Part shown: positions 42,129 to 51,510 of the stretch, piece by piece
Layout of the letters: each line of letters begins with the position of its first letter
How positions within the stretch are numbered: the stretch's first letter is position 1
NCBI RefSeq assembly: GCF_004339015.1
Contig: NZ_SMFQ01000003.1
Coordinates: 1,116,001 to 1,180,000, forward strand
Length of the DNA: 64,000 nucleotides
Direction of reading: 5' to 3'
Source: Cocleimonas flava
GTDB lineage: Bacteria > Pseudomonadota > Gammaproteobacteria > Thiotrichales > Thiotrichaceae
The notes under the pieces: generated by a model
The model's input: the letters and a program-made list of their open reading frames with translations, nothing else
What the model was told of the DNA's origin: nothing
The model's database searches: none
Made by a program: the position numbers and the translations under genes

Positions 42129-44030
42129 ATGAAAAAAACATCAAAAACTAAAGACATTGTATTATTCAGCTTTCTCACGTTAATCATCATTCTTATCATA
42201 CTGGCCATGTACCAACGCGATCGCGAATGGACAAAGCTAACTGCGATGGAACGTTCACTCTCTGAACAATCTCGCGATGTCAGTAATCTACGTGGCTCGC
42301 TCAATGCTATGGAGAAAAAGTTAGAATCATTAAAAGTGCAATCACTCAGCACATCAGTCGCAAACTCAAACGAATCTTCAGAAAAAACGCCTGTAAGTGG
42401 GGGGGTGTCTTTAGCTTTTAAACGCGCCAAAGCAGCGACACAACAAGCTGATTATGCCCAAGGTGACTGGAGCGTTAACGCACTAGGCAGCAATATAAAA
42501 ACCATTACTCCATTGGTTTCATCCGATGCCACCGCCAGTGATATTCAGGGATACGTACTGGAAGGATTAATTACACGAGATCCCGATACTTTAGAGTGGA
42601 CAGGTCTTATCGCTAAAGACTGGAACATTAGTGACGATGGCCTAGTCATCACCTTCAATCTTAGAAATGATGTTTACTTTTCTGATGGTGAGCCATTAGA
42701 TAGCTCTGATGTTGTGTTTAGTTTCAATTTCATAATGAATGAAAAAATTCAGGCACCACGTCACCGCGCCTATCTAGAAAAGATTAAAACAGTCACCACA
42801 GATGGACCATACAAAGTAACGTTCACATTTAAAGAGCCCTACTTCGAAGCGTTTAGTCTTGCGGGTAGCTTAGAGGTGATGCCAGAGCACTTCTACAAAG
42901 AATACTTAGAAAAACCAGAAGTATTTAATGAATCAAAAGGATTCTTGATCGGGTCTGGTCCGTATCAGTTAGCTGATCCAAAATCGTGGACACCAGAAAA
43001 CGGCAATGTCGAATTAGTTCGAAACACCCGTTACTGGGGTGACGTTCAGCCTTCTTACGATAGAATTTTATGGCGCGTTATACAGAACGCTAGCGCACGA
43101 TTAACCACCTACCGTAATGGCGACGTTGATACTTACAGTGCCAGACCGATCGAATACGAAAAGCTCAAAGAAGACAAACAAATAATGTCGAAGAGCCAGC
43201 AATTTGAATATATGCCGCCTGTTGTTGGTTATTCCTATATTGGCTGGAATCAGGAAAGAAAAGGAGAAGCGACCCTGTTTGCGGATAAGCGCGTTCGTCA
43301 GGCAATGACCTATTTAATCGATCGTGATCGTGTTAACAAAGACATCTTTTTAGGTTATGCAGAAACGGCAATTAGCCCTTTTAGCCCTCGCTCTAAACAG
43401 CACGACCCAAGTCTTAAACCACGCGAATACAATATCGAAAAAGGCAAAGCACTGCTTAAGGAAGCCGGCTTCGAAGACCGAGATAATAATGGCGTCTTAG
43501 AGAATGAAGAAGGAAAACCGTTTGAGTTTGAGCTTACCTACTTTCAAGGCAATGAAGATACTCAACGCATGATATTGCTACTTAAAGATATGTATGCAAA
43601 AGCTGGCGTTAAGCTCATCCCAACACCTCAAGAGTGGCCGGTAATGATTGAATTACTGGATAAGAAAGACTTTGAAGCCATCACTCTGGGTTGGACTAGC
43701 GGTTTAGAAACAGACATCTTCCAGATGTTTCATGGCTCACAGGCAAAAACTAACGGCGATAACTTTATTAATTACAAAAATCCTGAATTGGATAAGTTAA
43801 TCGATGAAGCACGTAAAACCGTAGATTCTGATAAGCGCATGCCAATCTGGCAAAAAGCCGAAGCGGTGATGTATGAAGACCAGCCCTACTCGTTTTTATT
43901 CCGCAGGAAGACACTGGCGTTTGTTGATAAACGCATCAGTAATTTAAAGCTAACCAAGCTAGGCCTGAACAAAAGTCGATTACCTCTGGAAGTATATGTG
44001 CCTAAAAACATGCAAAAGTACACACAGTAA
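42129..44030 (+). CDS. Membrane-anchored peptide-binding protein of an ABC transporter
   Basis: This 633-residue family-5 solute-binding protein has an unusual front end. Residues 1-8 are basic, 9-27 form one membrane helix without a lipobox, and 28-70 are a probable coiled coil with heptads of L. Residues 85-97 are encoded by a C-run/T-run element. The binding domain begins near residue 110 (ALGSNIKTITPLVSSDATAS, then GYVLEGLITRDPDTLEW) and is complete. Usual proteins of this family have a signal peptide or lipoprotein anchor. It starts the operon binding protein - two permeases - double ATPase, resembling yejABEF. Confidence 0.9.
   Translation: MKKTSKTKDIVLFSFLTLIIILIILAMYQRDREWTKLTAMERSLSEQSRDVSNLRGSLNAMEKKLESLKVQSLSTSVANSNESSEKTPVSGGVSLAFKRAKAATQQADYAQGDWSVNALGSNIKTITPLVSSDATASDIQGYVLEGLITRDPDTLEWTGLIAKDWNISDDGLVITFNLRNDVYFSDGEPLDSSDVVFSFNFIMNEKIQAPRHRAYLEKIKTVTTDGPYKVTFTFKEPYFEAFSLAGSLEVMPEHFYKEYLEKPEVFNESKGFLIGSGPYQLADPKSWTPENGNVELVRNTRYWGDVQPSYDRILWRVIQNASARLTTYRNGDVDTYSARPIEYEKLKEDKQIMSKSQQFEYMPPVVGYSYIGWNQERKGEATLFADKRVRQAMTYLIDRDRVNKDIFLGYAETAISPFSPRSKQHDPSLKPREYNIEKGKALLKEAGFEDRDNNGVLENEEGKPFEFELTYFQGNEDTQRMILLLKDMYAKAGVKLIPTPQEWPVMIELLDKKDFEAITLGWTSGLETDIFQMFHGSQAKTNGDNFINYKNPELDKLIDEARKTVDSDKRMPIWQKAEAVMYEDQPYSFLFRRKTLAFVDKRISNLKLTKLGLNKSRLPLEVYVPKNMQKYTQ
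42382..42410 (-). repeat. C-run/T-run interspersed element, copy 8, inside a coding sequence
   Basis: On the minus strand GACAC7 ACTTACAGGCG followed by T6; on the plus strand it encodes about residues 85-95 (EKTPVSGGVS). The match extends to the flanking TTTAGCTTTTAA. The frame stays open, between the coiled coil and the binding domain. Confidence 0.8.
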
Positions 44031-44066
44031 GCTCACTCATAATCGAATAAAACTGAATATAAATAC

Positions 44067-45446
44067 ATGTTAGCTTATATCATACGTCGCCTGCTTTTGA
44101 TGATTCCTACCTTATTAGGGATTACCATCGTGGTGTTTTCCATTATGGCATCTTCACCAGGCGGCATTAGCGCACAGTCTTTGACTGGCGGGCTCGATAT
44201 GAAACCCGCAGAACGCAAAGCCCTGGAAGATTACTACAACAAACGCTATGGCCTGGACGACCCTGCCCCGATTCAATACTTGCGCTGGTTGAATAATATC
44301 TCGCCGATTGGATTTACGCTGGATGACGATAATAACTTTGATAAGTTTTCATTTACCAAGGGATCAGACCTTGGCCAAAGCTTCAACTATGGGCGTGATG
44401 TATCAGAGTTAATTAAAGAACGACTGCCGATAACCTTATTACTGAACCTGATCACGATCCCGCTCATTTATATCATAGCCATAGTGATAGGGGTGAAAGC
44501 AGCCACCGATCGCGGTGGGCGGTTTGATGTCGCTTCCAGTGTATCGCTATTGGCATTGTGGTCGATTCCGTCAATGCTTACTGGTGTTTTGTTAATCGGC
44601 TTCTTCGCTAATGTGCAGCACTGGCAGTGGTTCCCCACCGCAGGCTTAAGTGAACGAGAAGCCTTGGACATGACGTTTTTACCCACGGGTTTATCACTGA
44701 TATCGGTGTTTAAACTATTTCTCGGGATGACAATAGGTGCTGCTGCAATGGTCAGTTTAGCCCTATGGCATCACAAACAAACACGTATAGTTATTGGTGC
44801 AATCTTAGGGGTTGCTGTTGGCTGGTGGATGTCAGCTTCACACCCTGAAGATTTACTCTTGCACCAAATCTCGCTACCAATACTCGGGGCCATCACCATT
44901 GCTTTGCTGGGCTGGATTGAGTCACCTGCGTTTAGAGTCGGCATACTAGGAATTCTGGGTGCGGGTTTTGGCCTTACCATTGGTTTCAATTTCATTAGTG
45001 AAGATATCATAAGAGGCTTCCTGTTTGATAGAATCTGGCATCTTATTTTACCTATTATTACGCTTTCCTACGGTAGCTTTGCATTCCTAACCAAGCTAAC
45101 CCGAACCTCTATTCTAGAAAACCTGCAGGCAGATTACGCACGCACCGCTCGCGCCAAGGGTGTGAGTGAAAACGATGTACTGTGGAAACATGTATTTCGT
45201 AATAGCTTGATGCCTTTAATTACTGCCACAGCAGGTATTTTGCCAGGCTTGATAGCAGGATCAATCATCGTAGAGACTATTTTCAGTATCGAGGGTATGG
45301 GTAAGCTAGCACTTGAAGCGGTTAAAGGCAGAGACAGAGAATTGATTCTCTCGATTACTTTGATCAGTGGTCTCTTAACGTTGATTGGTAATCTATTGGC
45401 AGACTTCCTCTATACCATTGTTGATCCGAGGGTTTCTTATGATTAG
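44067..45446 (+). CDS. Peptide ABC transporter permease, OppB/YejB-like
   Basis: This 459-residue membrane subunit starts MLAYIIRRLLLMIPTLLGITI, the usual OppB-type first helix, and ends with the conserved EAA-loop region (ARTARAKGVSENDVLWKHVF) and ILPGLIAGSIIVETIFSIEGMG. It is about 130 residues longer than common OppB/DppB. The extra part (about 205-325) forms several additional membrane helices (GMTIGAAAMVSLALWH; VVIGAILGVAVGWWMS-like; ITIALLGW; ILGILGAGFGLTIGF). YejB-type permeases are also longer, but this insertion is notable. Confidence 0.9.
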   Translation: MLAYIIRRLLLMIPTLLGITIVVFSIMASSPGGISAQSLTGGLDMKPAERKALEDYYNKRYGLDDPAPIQYLRWLNNISPIGFTLDDDNNFDKFSFTKGSDLGQSFNYGRDVSELIKERLPITLLLNLITIPLIYIIAIVIGVKAATDRGGRFDVASSVSLLALWSIPSMLTGVLLIGFFANVQHWQWFPTAGLSEREALDMTFLPTGLSLISVFKLFLGMTIGAAAMVSLALWHHKQTRIVIGAILGVAVGWWMSASHPEDLLLHQISLPILGAITIALLGWIESPAFRVGILGILGAGFGLTIGFNFISEDIIRGFLFDRIWHLILPIITLSYGSFAFLTKLTRTSILENLQADYARTARAKGVSENDVLWKHVFRNSLMPLITATAGILPGLIAGSIIVETIFSIEGMGKLALEAVKGRDRELILSITLISGLLTLIGNLLADFLYTIVDPRVSYD

Positions 45447-45466
45447 ACACATATTTGGTGATTTTC

Positions 45467-46681
45467 ATGGATAACACAATGAATAAACCGACTGAGAAAG
45501 TAAAACATAGATCATCAGGTTTTCTGCGCCGTGTGCTTAAGCATACCTTCTCGGGCTGGGGAGCTAAAATAGGTTTAATGTGGGTTGGCATATTGGTTAT
45601 TGCTGCCGTGTTCGCCCCTTTTCTTGCTAACAGTATGCCGTTACTGGTTAGCTTAAACGGTGAGATTTCAGCACCTGTATTTCGCTATCTTAGCGTTGAA
45701 GACATCGTTGTTTTAATTGCATTCTTTGTGCTTATTCTGCTATTTCTAAGCCCGCTTAGACATTCGATTAAAAGCCTACTGTTATTTTTCCTGATCATTA
45801 TCGTGGGTTCTACGATAGTCAGTAAACAGTTTGTCACCGTACAACAAAATGTCGTTTATTCTGATTTTCGTGAAGACCTTAAAACCACTAACTACGACTG
45901 GGTGGTAATGCCCCCTATTCCGTATGCGCCAGAAGATTATTTGCGTGATTCACAGGCAACGCCATTAGAAGCACCTCTGGAAAATAGTGAATACACACAC
46001 TGGATGGGCACAGAGGAAAACGGCGGAGATGTGCTTAGCCGCATGATTCACGCTTCAAGGATTGCTTTGGGCATTGGCTTTATTGCAACGGGTATTGCAA
46101 TGGTCATTGGCGTAATTCTTGGCGGATTGATGGGATACTTCTCAGGTATTGTGGATATGCTGGGAATGCGTTTGGTAGAGATTTTCGAATCGATACCGAC
46201 ACTCTTTTTACTCCTTACGTTTGTGGCATTTTTTGGACGAAGTATTTACATCATGATGGTAATAATCGGCCTCACCAGCTGGTCTGGTTACGCCCGTTAT
46301 ATTCGTGCTGAATTCCTGCGTTTACGCAAAATGGATTTTGTTCAAGCCACCATCGCCAGCGGTTTACCTCTCAGATCAATTCTGTTTCGACACATGTTAC
46401 CGAATGGGATAGCGCCATTACTGGTGGGTCTCAGCTTTGGTGTTGCCTCAGCCATTCTTGCCGAAGCAATGTTAAGCTTTCTTGGACTTGGCCTTGTTGG
46501 TGCACCATCCTGGGGACAAATGCTAAATCAGGCAGTGCAATCATCTACCTTTAACTGGTGGATGGCGGTTTATCCGGGTGGCGCTATTTTCCTTACCGTA
46601 TTTGCATATAACCTGATGGGTGAAGCGTTACGTGATGCTATCGATCCTCAATTAGCGAAGAAAGCTGGAGTGGTTGGATGA
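45467..46681 (+). CDS. Peptide ABC transporter permease, OppC/YejE-like
   Basis: This protein of 404 residues contains the C-terminal transport domain with FIATGIAMVIGVILGGLMGY and the EAA loop (ASGLPLRSILFRHMLPNGIAP). Between the first helix (about 35-58) and the transport domain there is an added region with two hydrophobic segments (VVLIAFFVLILLFLSPL; LLLFFLIIIVGSTIV). The ATG at 45467 has GGTGA upstream; the TTG at 45455 is rejected. Its stop overlaps the ATPase gene by 4 bp (ATGA). Confidence 0.9.
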   Translation: MDNTMNKPTEKVKHRSSGFLRRVLKHTFSGWGAKIGLMWVGILVIAAVFAPFLANSMPLLVSLNGEISAPVFRYLSVEDIVVLIAFFVLILLFLSPLRHSIKSLLLFFLIIIVGSTIVSKQFVTVQQNVVYSDFREDLKTTNYDWVVMPPIPYAPEDYLRDSQATPLEAPLENSEYTHWMGTEENGGDVLSRMIHASRIALGIGFIATGIAMVIGVILGGLMGYFSGIVDMLGMRLVEIFESIPTLFLLLTFVAFFGRSIYIMMVIIGLTSWSGYARYIRAEFLRLRKMDFVQATIASGLPLRSILFRHMLPNGIAPLLVGLSFGVASAILAEAMLSFLGLGLVGAPSWGQMLNQAVQSSTFNWWMAVYPGGAIFLTVFAYNLMGEALRDAIDPQLAKKAGVVG

Positions 46682-48378
46682 CAGAGAAAAATGCATCGAG
46701 TCGCCACTTAGTCGAGATCAAACAATTAAAAACGTATTTACAAAGCGCCAATGAAACCGTTAAAGCGGTCGATGATGTCACTTTCAATATCGAAAAAGGC
46801 GAAACCTTCTGTTTAGTTGGCGAATCAGGCAGTGGCAAGTCAATACTGGCACTTTCTATCATCCAGCTATTACCCGCGAAAATCAGTCATCACCCCAGTG
46901 GCAGTATTCTTTTTGATTGGCGCAAACAAAGTGGTCTAGGTTTAGGAATAAACTCCCAACAAAAAACCACGTATGAAAAAGTAAACATGCTGGACCTTAA
47001 AGAAAACCAGCTGTGCGATATTCGTGGTTCACGCATCGCAATGATTTTTCAAGAGCCGATGACATCGCTAAACCCTGTCGATAGCGTGGGTGAGCAAATC
47101 ATGGAAGCGCTATTATTGCATCATCCTGAAATGTCTGACGAATCAGCCAGAGATCGCGCCTTAACTGCGATGCAGGAAGTACAAATCAAAGATGCAGAAT
47201 CACGCTTTGATAATTACCCGCATGAGCTTTCTGGTGGTCAACGTCAGCGTATCATGATTGCGATGGCTTTGGCTTGTGAGCCTGATCTATTAATTGCAGA
47301 TGAGCCAACTACAGCGCTCGACGTTACCGTACAAGCCGAAGTTCTAAAACTCATGAGAGAGTTACAGGAACGCAAAGGCATGAGCATCTTATTTATCACC
47401 CACGACTTTGGTGTGGTGTCACAGATTGCGCATCGCGTCGGTGTAATGAAACAGGGTAAGTTGATTGAATTTGGCAAAACCAAAGAAGTACTCAAAAATC
47501 CGCAGCATCCTTACAGTAAAAAATTACTCGCCGCTGTTCCAGAGAATTTACCAAAACGCGAAAAAATCAAAGATCCTAATTCTGAAAAACCGTTAGTACG
47601 TGTCAAAGATCTCGATGTTTTCTTCCCTATTCGCAAAGGAATTTTTCAACGAGTGGTTGACCACGTACGTGCCGTCGATGGCGTAACTGTCGATATCAAT
47701 AAAGGTAAAATTATCGCTTTGGTAGGCGAATCAGGTTCTGGTAAAACCACCTTGGGCAGAGCCATTTTACAACTGCAAAAACCAACCGCAGGTAGTGTCA
47801 AAATTGATGATCACGAATTAGTCGGTTTATCGTCAAAGGAATTAAAACCGTGGCGTAAGAAGATGCAAATTTCCTTTCAAGATCCACAATCTTCCCTCAA
47901 TCCACGTTTACTAATCGCCAAAACCATTACCGAACCGATGAAGGTGCATAATATTGGCAATAGCGATGAAGAACGTCTCGAACTTGCTGCCGATGTGATG
48001 GAAGCCGTACAACTCAAACGCGATTTCTTATGGCGCTACCCCCACGAATTCTCTGGTGGTCAACGACAACGCATTGGCCTGGCTCGCGCCCTCGCCTTAA
48101 ACCCTGAGTTTATTGTGTGTGACGAAATCACCAGTGCACTGGATGTATCCGTACAAGCCGAAGTCTTGCAGTTGTTGCAAGAAATCAAAGCACAACGAGA
48201 TCTGACCTTATTATTCATCACCCACAATATAGCGGTGGTCGAATACCTTAGCGATGAAACCATCGTGATGAAAGCGGGCAAAGTTGTAGAACAAGGCTAT
48301 ACTGATGATGTATGTGGCAACTCGCAAAATTCCTACACCAAAGAATTAATCGAAGCGGTGCCACGCTTAAAACTTTAA
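46678..48378 (+). CDS. Double ATPase of peptide ABC transporter, YejF-like
   Basis: This 566-residue protein contains two complete ABC ATPases that power the transporter. Domain 1 has Walker A GESGSGKS (about 54-61), signature LSGGQRQRI and Walker [13 protein letters not shown]. Domain 2 has GESGSGKTT (about 350-358), [15 protein letters not shown] and [14 protein letters not shown]. Fused ATPases of this layout belong to YejF/GsiA-type importers of peptides, microcin C or glutathione. The overlap with the permease gene implies coupled translation. Substrate not determined. Confidence 0.93.
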   Translation: MTEKNASSRHLVEIKQLKTYLQSANETVKAVDDVTFNIEKGETFCLVGESGSGKSILALSIIQLLPAKISHHPSGSILFDWRKQSGLGLGINSQQKTTYEKVNMLDLKENQLCDIRGSRIAMIFQEPMTSLNPVDSVGEQIMEALLLHHPEMSDESARDRALTAMQEVQIKDAESRFDNYPHELSGGQRQRIMIAMALACEPDLLIADEPTTALDVTVQAEVLKLMRELQERKGMSILFITHDFGVVSQIAHRVGVMKQGKLIEFGKTKEVLKNPQHPYSKKLLAAVPENLPKREKIKDPNSEKPLVRVKDLDVFFPIRKGIFQRVVDHVRAVDGVTVDINKGKIIALVGESGSGKTTLGRAILQLQKPTAGSVKIDDHELVGLSSKELKPWRKKMQISFQDPQSSLNPRLLIAKTITEPMKVHNIGNSDEERLELAADVMEAVQLKRDFLWRYPHEFSGGQRQRIGLARALALNPEFIVCDEITSALDVSVQAEVLQLLQEIKAQRDLTLLFITHNIAVVEYLSDETIVMKAGKVVEQGYTDDVCGNSQNSYTKELIEAVPRLKL

Positions 48379-48408
48379 TCTACAAAACTAGAACGGAAAA
48401 AGAATAAC

Positions 48409-48897
48409 ATGAGCATCAAATTACTCCTCACCGGTGGAACAATTGATAAAACCTATAACGAATCAAATGGCGAATTACATTTTGTCGAGACTCATATTCC
48501 CGAAATACTTGAGCTAGGCCGTAATCGTTCTGATATTGATATTCAACAGTTGTTACTCAAAGATAGTCTTGATATGACAGCCTCTGATCGTCAATCGATT
48601 GCTGATGCCTGTACTAATGCTAAACAAGATCAAATACTTATTACTCATGGAACCGATACCATTGTTGATTCAGGAAAATCAATTGCTGCATTGGGTTTAG
48701 AAAATAAAACTATTGTACTGATTGGCGCAATGATTCCTTATGTATTCAAGCACTCAGATGCAGTTTTCAATTTGGGTTTTGCATTGGGTGCTTTGCAGGC
48801 TTTACAACCGGGCGTCTACATCACCATGAATGGCAAAATCTTCAATTGGGATAATGTAATTAAAAATAGAGAGATTGGTGAATTTCAAACACTATAA
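48409..48897 (+). CDS. Short asparaginase-domain protein
   Basis: This 162-residue protein covers only the N-terminal domain of L-asparaginase. Both catalytic segments are present: TGGTIDKTY (about 8-16) and ITHGTDTIV (about 73-81). Full asparaginases have about 330 residues with a C-terminal domain that completes the active site of the neighbouring subunit. The reading frame ends cleanly and short asparaginase-domain proteins occur elsewhere, so it may be a natural form rather than a truncation. Activity is uncertain. Confidence 0.8.
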   Translation: MSIKLLLTGGTIDKTYNESNGELHFVETHIPEILELGRNRSDIDIQQLLLKDSLDMTASDRQSIADACTNAKQDQILITHGTDTIVDSGKSIAALGLENKTIVLIGAMIPYVFKHSDAVFNLGFALGALQALQPGVYITMNGKIFNWDNVIKNREIGEFQTL

Positions 48898-48930
48898 TCG
48901 CTAACCAGCATTACATGTTGTCGTTAAATC

Positions 48931-48958
48931 CACACCCCCCTACTTATAGGCGTTTTTT
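48931..48958 (+). repeat. C-run/T-run interspersed element, copy 9
   Basis: CACAC6TACTTATAGGCG followed by T6. The last T's are part of the TAA stop codon (minus strand) of the DUF3050 gene. It sits between convergent genes. Confidence 0.8.
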
Positions 48959-49766
48959 AAGCGATCTTTAAGTGTAAATCCGAAAGTGCGGTTTTCTGCT
49001 GCTTTTGATGATTAATCACAAGCAGCAAGTCATCCCATAACTTTACTCGCGCTTCAACAGCTGTTTGAGCTGCGATTATGGCCTCGTCGATTTTAACTGA
49101 ATTACCATTACACAATCCATTGAGTAAACGTAATGAAAGCGGTCCATGGACTTCTTCGTCCATATGTACATGACGGTTTAAATAGTAATGAAAAGTTGGC
49201 GCTTGTGATTCGCTAACGCCAGTGCGATTGAGAATCGCGCGGAACATAGTAGGGATAATATGCTCACGACCCAAAGCCAGTGATGCAGCAACTTCATGGG
49301 GTTTATCAGCAGCAATACAGCTAAACGTTACTTTAGTGAAATCTCTACATATCGTTGGAATATTCCCCTTATATAAAGCCTGGTTCACGCCTTGCATACG
49401 CACATCTTCAAGGAATGCATTGCTCTTTGAAATATCAGCGCCAATTTCCAGCATCGCCTGTTGATATAATTCGAAATGACTGGAGTAACCCTCGCCATTA
49501 ATCCCCTCATCCGTTTCTTCTTCTAACACTAACTCATTGATAAAACGCTGCACATTAGAATCACCGCCTGGCAACCAGGGCGCTTTAGCAGGAGCTACCG
49601 TCGCTTGCACATATTTAACCAGAGACATGAAATCCCAAACAGAATAAACATGGTGCTCCATAAAACATTGCAAATCCTCAATAGATTCAACCGCTTCATA
49701 AATCGGATGATCTTCAAGCTTTTGTTTAATCGAAGAAATGATGTCACTGTTAATTGTTTTAGGCAT
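48957..49766 (-). CDS. DUF3050 domain-containing protein
   Basis: This 269-residue protein matches DUF3050: ESIEDLQCFMEHHVYSVWDFMSLVK, then WLPGGDSNVQRFINELVLEEETDEG and RHVHMDEEVHGPLSLRLLNGLC. Predicted all-helical, heme-oxygenase-like fold with several histidines (HH near 38, H in HMDEEVHG) that could bind metal. No signal peptide. The function is unknown. Divergent from an exonuclease-family gene. Confidence 0.88.
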   Translation of the reverse strand: MPKTINSDIISSIKQKLEDHPIYEAVESIEDLQCFMEHHVYSVWDFMSLVKYVQATVAPAKAPWLPGGDSNVQRFINELVLEEETDEGINGEGYSSHFELYQQAMLEIGADISKSNAFLEDVRMQGVNQALYKGNIPTICRDFTKVTFSCIAADKPHEVAASLALGREHIIPTMFRAILNRTGVSESQAPTFHYYLNRHVHMDEEVHGPLSLRLLNGLCNGNSVKIDEAIIAAQTAVEARVKLWDDLLLVINHQKQQKTALSDLHLKIA

Positions 49767-49897
49767 AATATCTCTCTTCCTTGAGTAAATCTGATGCGGG
49801 TTGGTTTAGATTGTCTCAACCATTATATTAGCAATAAATTATATAGGAAATATCTCTATAGAGTTTAAGGTTACTGCAAATAGTAGGTAGTGAAAAA

Positions 49898-49925
49898 GTC
49901 ACCCCCCACCTTTAGAGCCCTTTTT
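49898..49925 (+). repeat. C-run/T-run interspersed element, copy 10
   Basis: GTCAC6 ACCTTTAGAGCCC followed by T5. It lies between two divergent gene starts, only 29 bp before the downstream start at 49954. The CCCC/GGGG pairing is broken. Confidence 0.75.
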
Positions 49926-49953
49926 CCATAAACATGAAATAACAGGAACGCCA

Positions 49954-50676
49954 TTGAAATTAGTTAGCTGGAATCTTAACGGTCTCGAAGACGAACACAT
50001 TGACATGCGAACCGAAGCTGCGATGTTTCAAATTCTACTCGGCGCACCGATCGAAGCGGCAATCGCTCCTGACTTTACACCCAATACACCAGATATTGTG
50101 CTGTTGCAGGAAGTCGTTGAGCGAACCTATTTCGCGCACCTCAAACCACATTTTCAAGCAGCTGGGTTTACACTATTTCCAAACGAACCCGGCATACGCT
50201 CTTATTTTGAAGTTGTTGCAGTTAGACAGAAAGTACTGGATTTTAATCAAGGACCCTTTACTTATAGCCAGCAAGGTAGAGAACTGAGCAGCATTAAACT
50301 CGATGGTGTAACGGTGATGACCTCTCATTTAGAAAGCATGAAACCGGGTAAGCATGAACGCATCGATCAGGCACAATATGTGATTGACCAGATGTCTGCA
50401 CTAGGACCTTGTGTTTTCGCAGGTGATACCAATCTGCGCAATGAAGAATGGCAAGCCTTGAATCATCGCGATATCGTTGATGCATGGAGTGATGTTGGCG
50501 AACCAAAATCTGAAAAAGTTACTTGGCGGGAAGAGCAACGCAGCAGTCGATTTGATCGCGTCTGGGCACATCAAATCCGAGTAAAAAGCTTTGAAACATT
50601 TGGAAAAGAAAAAGTACCAACATTAGACGTGAGACCGTCCGATCATTATGGCTTACGTGTAGAATTAGATTTATAA
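49954..50676 (+). CDS. Endonuclease/exonuclease/phosphatase-family protein
   Basis: This 240-residue EEP-fold enzyme starts at a TTG (AGGAA upstream). KLVSWNLNGLEDEH gives the first metal-binding asparagine, VLLQEVVER the glutamate, VMTSHLES the catalytic histidine region, GDTNLRNEEW the aspartate/asparagine pair and RPSDHYGLRV the terminal SDH motif. All catalytic positions are present, so it is probably an active magnesium-dependent phosphodiesterase acting on DNA, RNA or small phosphodiesters. It resembles tyrosyl-DNA phosphodiesterase 2-like members; the substrate is unknown. Confidence 0.88.
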   Translation: MKLVSWNLNGLEDEHIDMRTEAAMFQILLGAPIEAAIAPDFTPNTPDIVLLQEVVERTYFAHLKPHFQAAGFTLFPNEPGIRSYFEVVAVRQKVLDFNQGPFTYSQQGRELSSIKLDGVTVMTSHLESMKPGKHERIDQAQYVIDQMSALGPCVFAGDTNLRNEEWQALNHRDIVDAWSDVGEPKSEKVTWREEQRSSRFDRVWAHQIRVKSFETFGKEKVPTLDVRPSDHYGLRVELDL

Positions 50677-50748
50677 AAATTCAACAACAACACTTAAACC
50701 CTTTTATTTGTCGCTAAAATCTTCAAAAAACAACTAAATTCAGCTTAG

Positions 50749-50940
50749 CTACTTCCAACGACGAGAACGACGTTTCTTCCTAAACTTATGGCCCAGCATA
50801 GCCAGGCCAATCAGTAAGATAAATATTACGGTGAAAAAAACCATCATCAGGGTATTTTGACTCCAACCAGTGAGGGCCATTAAATACTCAAACTCCTCAA
50901 CACACTTTGTTCCGCAGCCTTTGAGAACACCCTGAATCAC
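50749..50940 (-). CDS. Small single-span membrane protein
   Basis: This protein of 63 residues (GTG start at 50940) or 43 residues (ATG at 50880, with GAGGAG upstream) has one membrane helix (TLMMVFFTVIFILLIGLAML) followed by a very basic tail (GHKFRKKRRSRRWK). The positive tail would be cytoplasmic. It lies 11 bp after the upstream gene if the GTG is used. I do not recognise it; the codon pattern and topology suggest a real gene. Confidence 0.55.
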   Translation of the reverse strand: MIQGVLKGCGTKCVEEFEYLMALTGWSQNTLMMVFFTVIFILLIGLAMLGHKFRKKRRSRRWK

Positions 50941-50951
50941 TATAAATACAT

Positions 50952-51488
50952 TTAAACCAGGGTCAGTCTAGAAGATGTACCTAGCGCCTTCGCAATTTCG
51001 GCAAACGCCTCCACTTCACCTTCACTTACACGCGTTCCGCCAATCCCTAGAAAACCACCTTCTTTAGCGGCATTCGCGACATTTTCTGCGATGTGCATTG
51101 CCCACTCTTTGTATTCTCTCGCTTCTTCAACCGAGGCTTTTTCTTCCAATAGTTTCGACACTGCACGACTGTCTTCAATCAACTGCGCACGTAACTGCTC
51201 ACCGGACTGAATCCCCTTTTCTTTGAGTCGTGCCATGGCTTTTTGACGCATTTCTTTAGCCTGACTCATCGACTCTTTAAACTCATGTACATTCGGCAAT
51301 ACGCCAATGATGATCTCATTATCAGGATAGTCTTTAAGACCATTCACAAAGCTTTTAGAGCTGGCGTACATTTCTTTAATCGTTCCTAAACCACTGCCTT
51401 CAGCAAAAGCCATAACCGTACCAATTTGAGTAGGCGTGGTCGAAAGCAGGAAAATCTCATCTTCGGTAAAACGGTTTTCTAGTGACAT
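50952..51488 (-). CDS. Conserved hypothetical protein next to acyl-CoA synthetase
   Basis: This 178-residue cytoplasmic protein starts MSLENRFTEDEIFLLSTTPTQIG; AGGAGC lies 6 nt before the ATG at 51488. It is mostly helical, with TVMAFAEGSGLGTIKEMYAS, a charged helix (90-130) and GGFLGIGGTRVSEGE near the end. It begins 22 bp after the acyl-CoA synthetase stop, so the two are co-transcribed. No named function is known to me. Confidence 0.7.
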   Translation of the reverse strand: MSLENRFTEDEIFLLSTTPTQIGTVMAFAEGSGLGTIKEMYASSKSFVNGLKDYPDNEIIIGVLPNVHEFKESMSQAKEMRQKAMARLKEKGIQSGEQLRAQLIEDSRAVSKLLEEKASVEEAREYKEWAMHIAENVANAAKEGGFLGIGGTRVSEGEVEAFAEIAKALGTSSRLTLV

Positions 51489-51510
51489 AAAAGCTCCTAA
51501 TATTTTTTGT

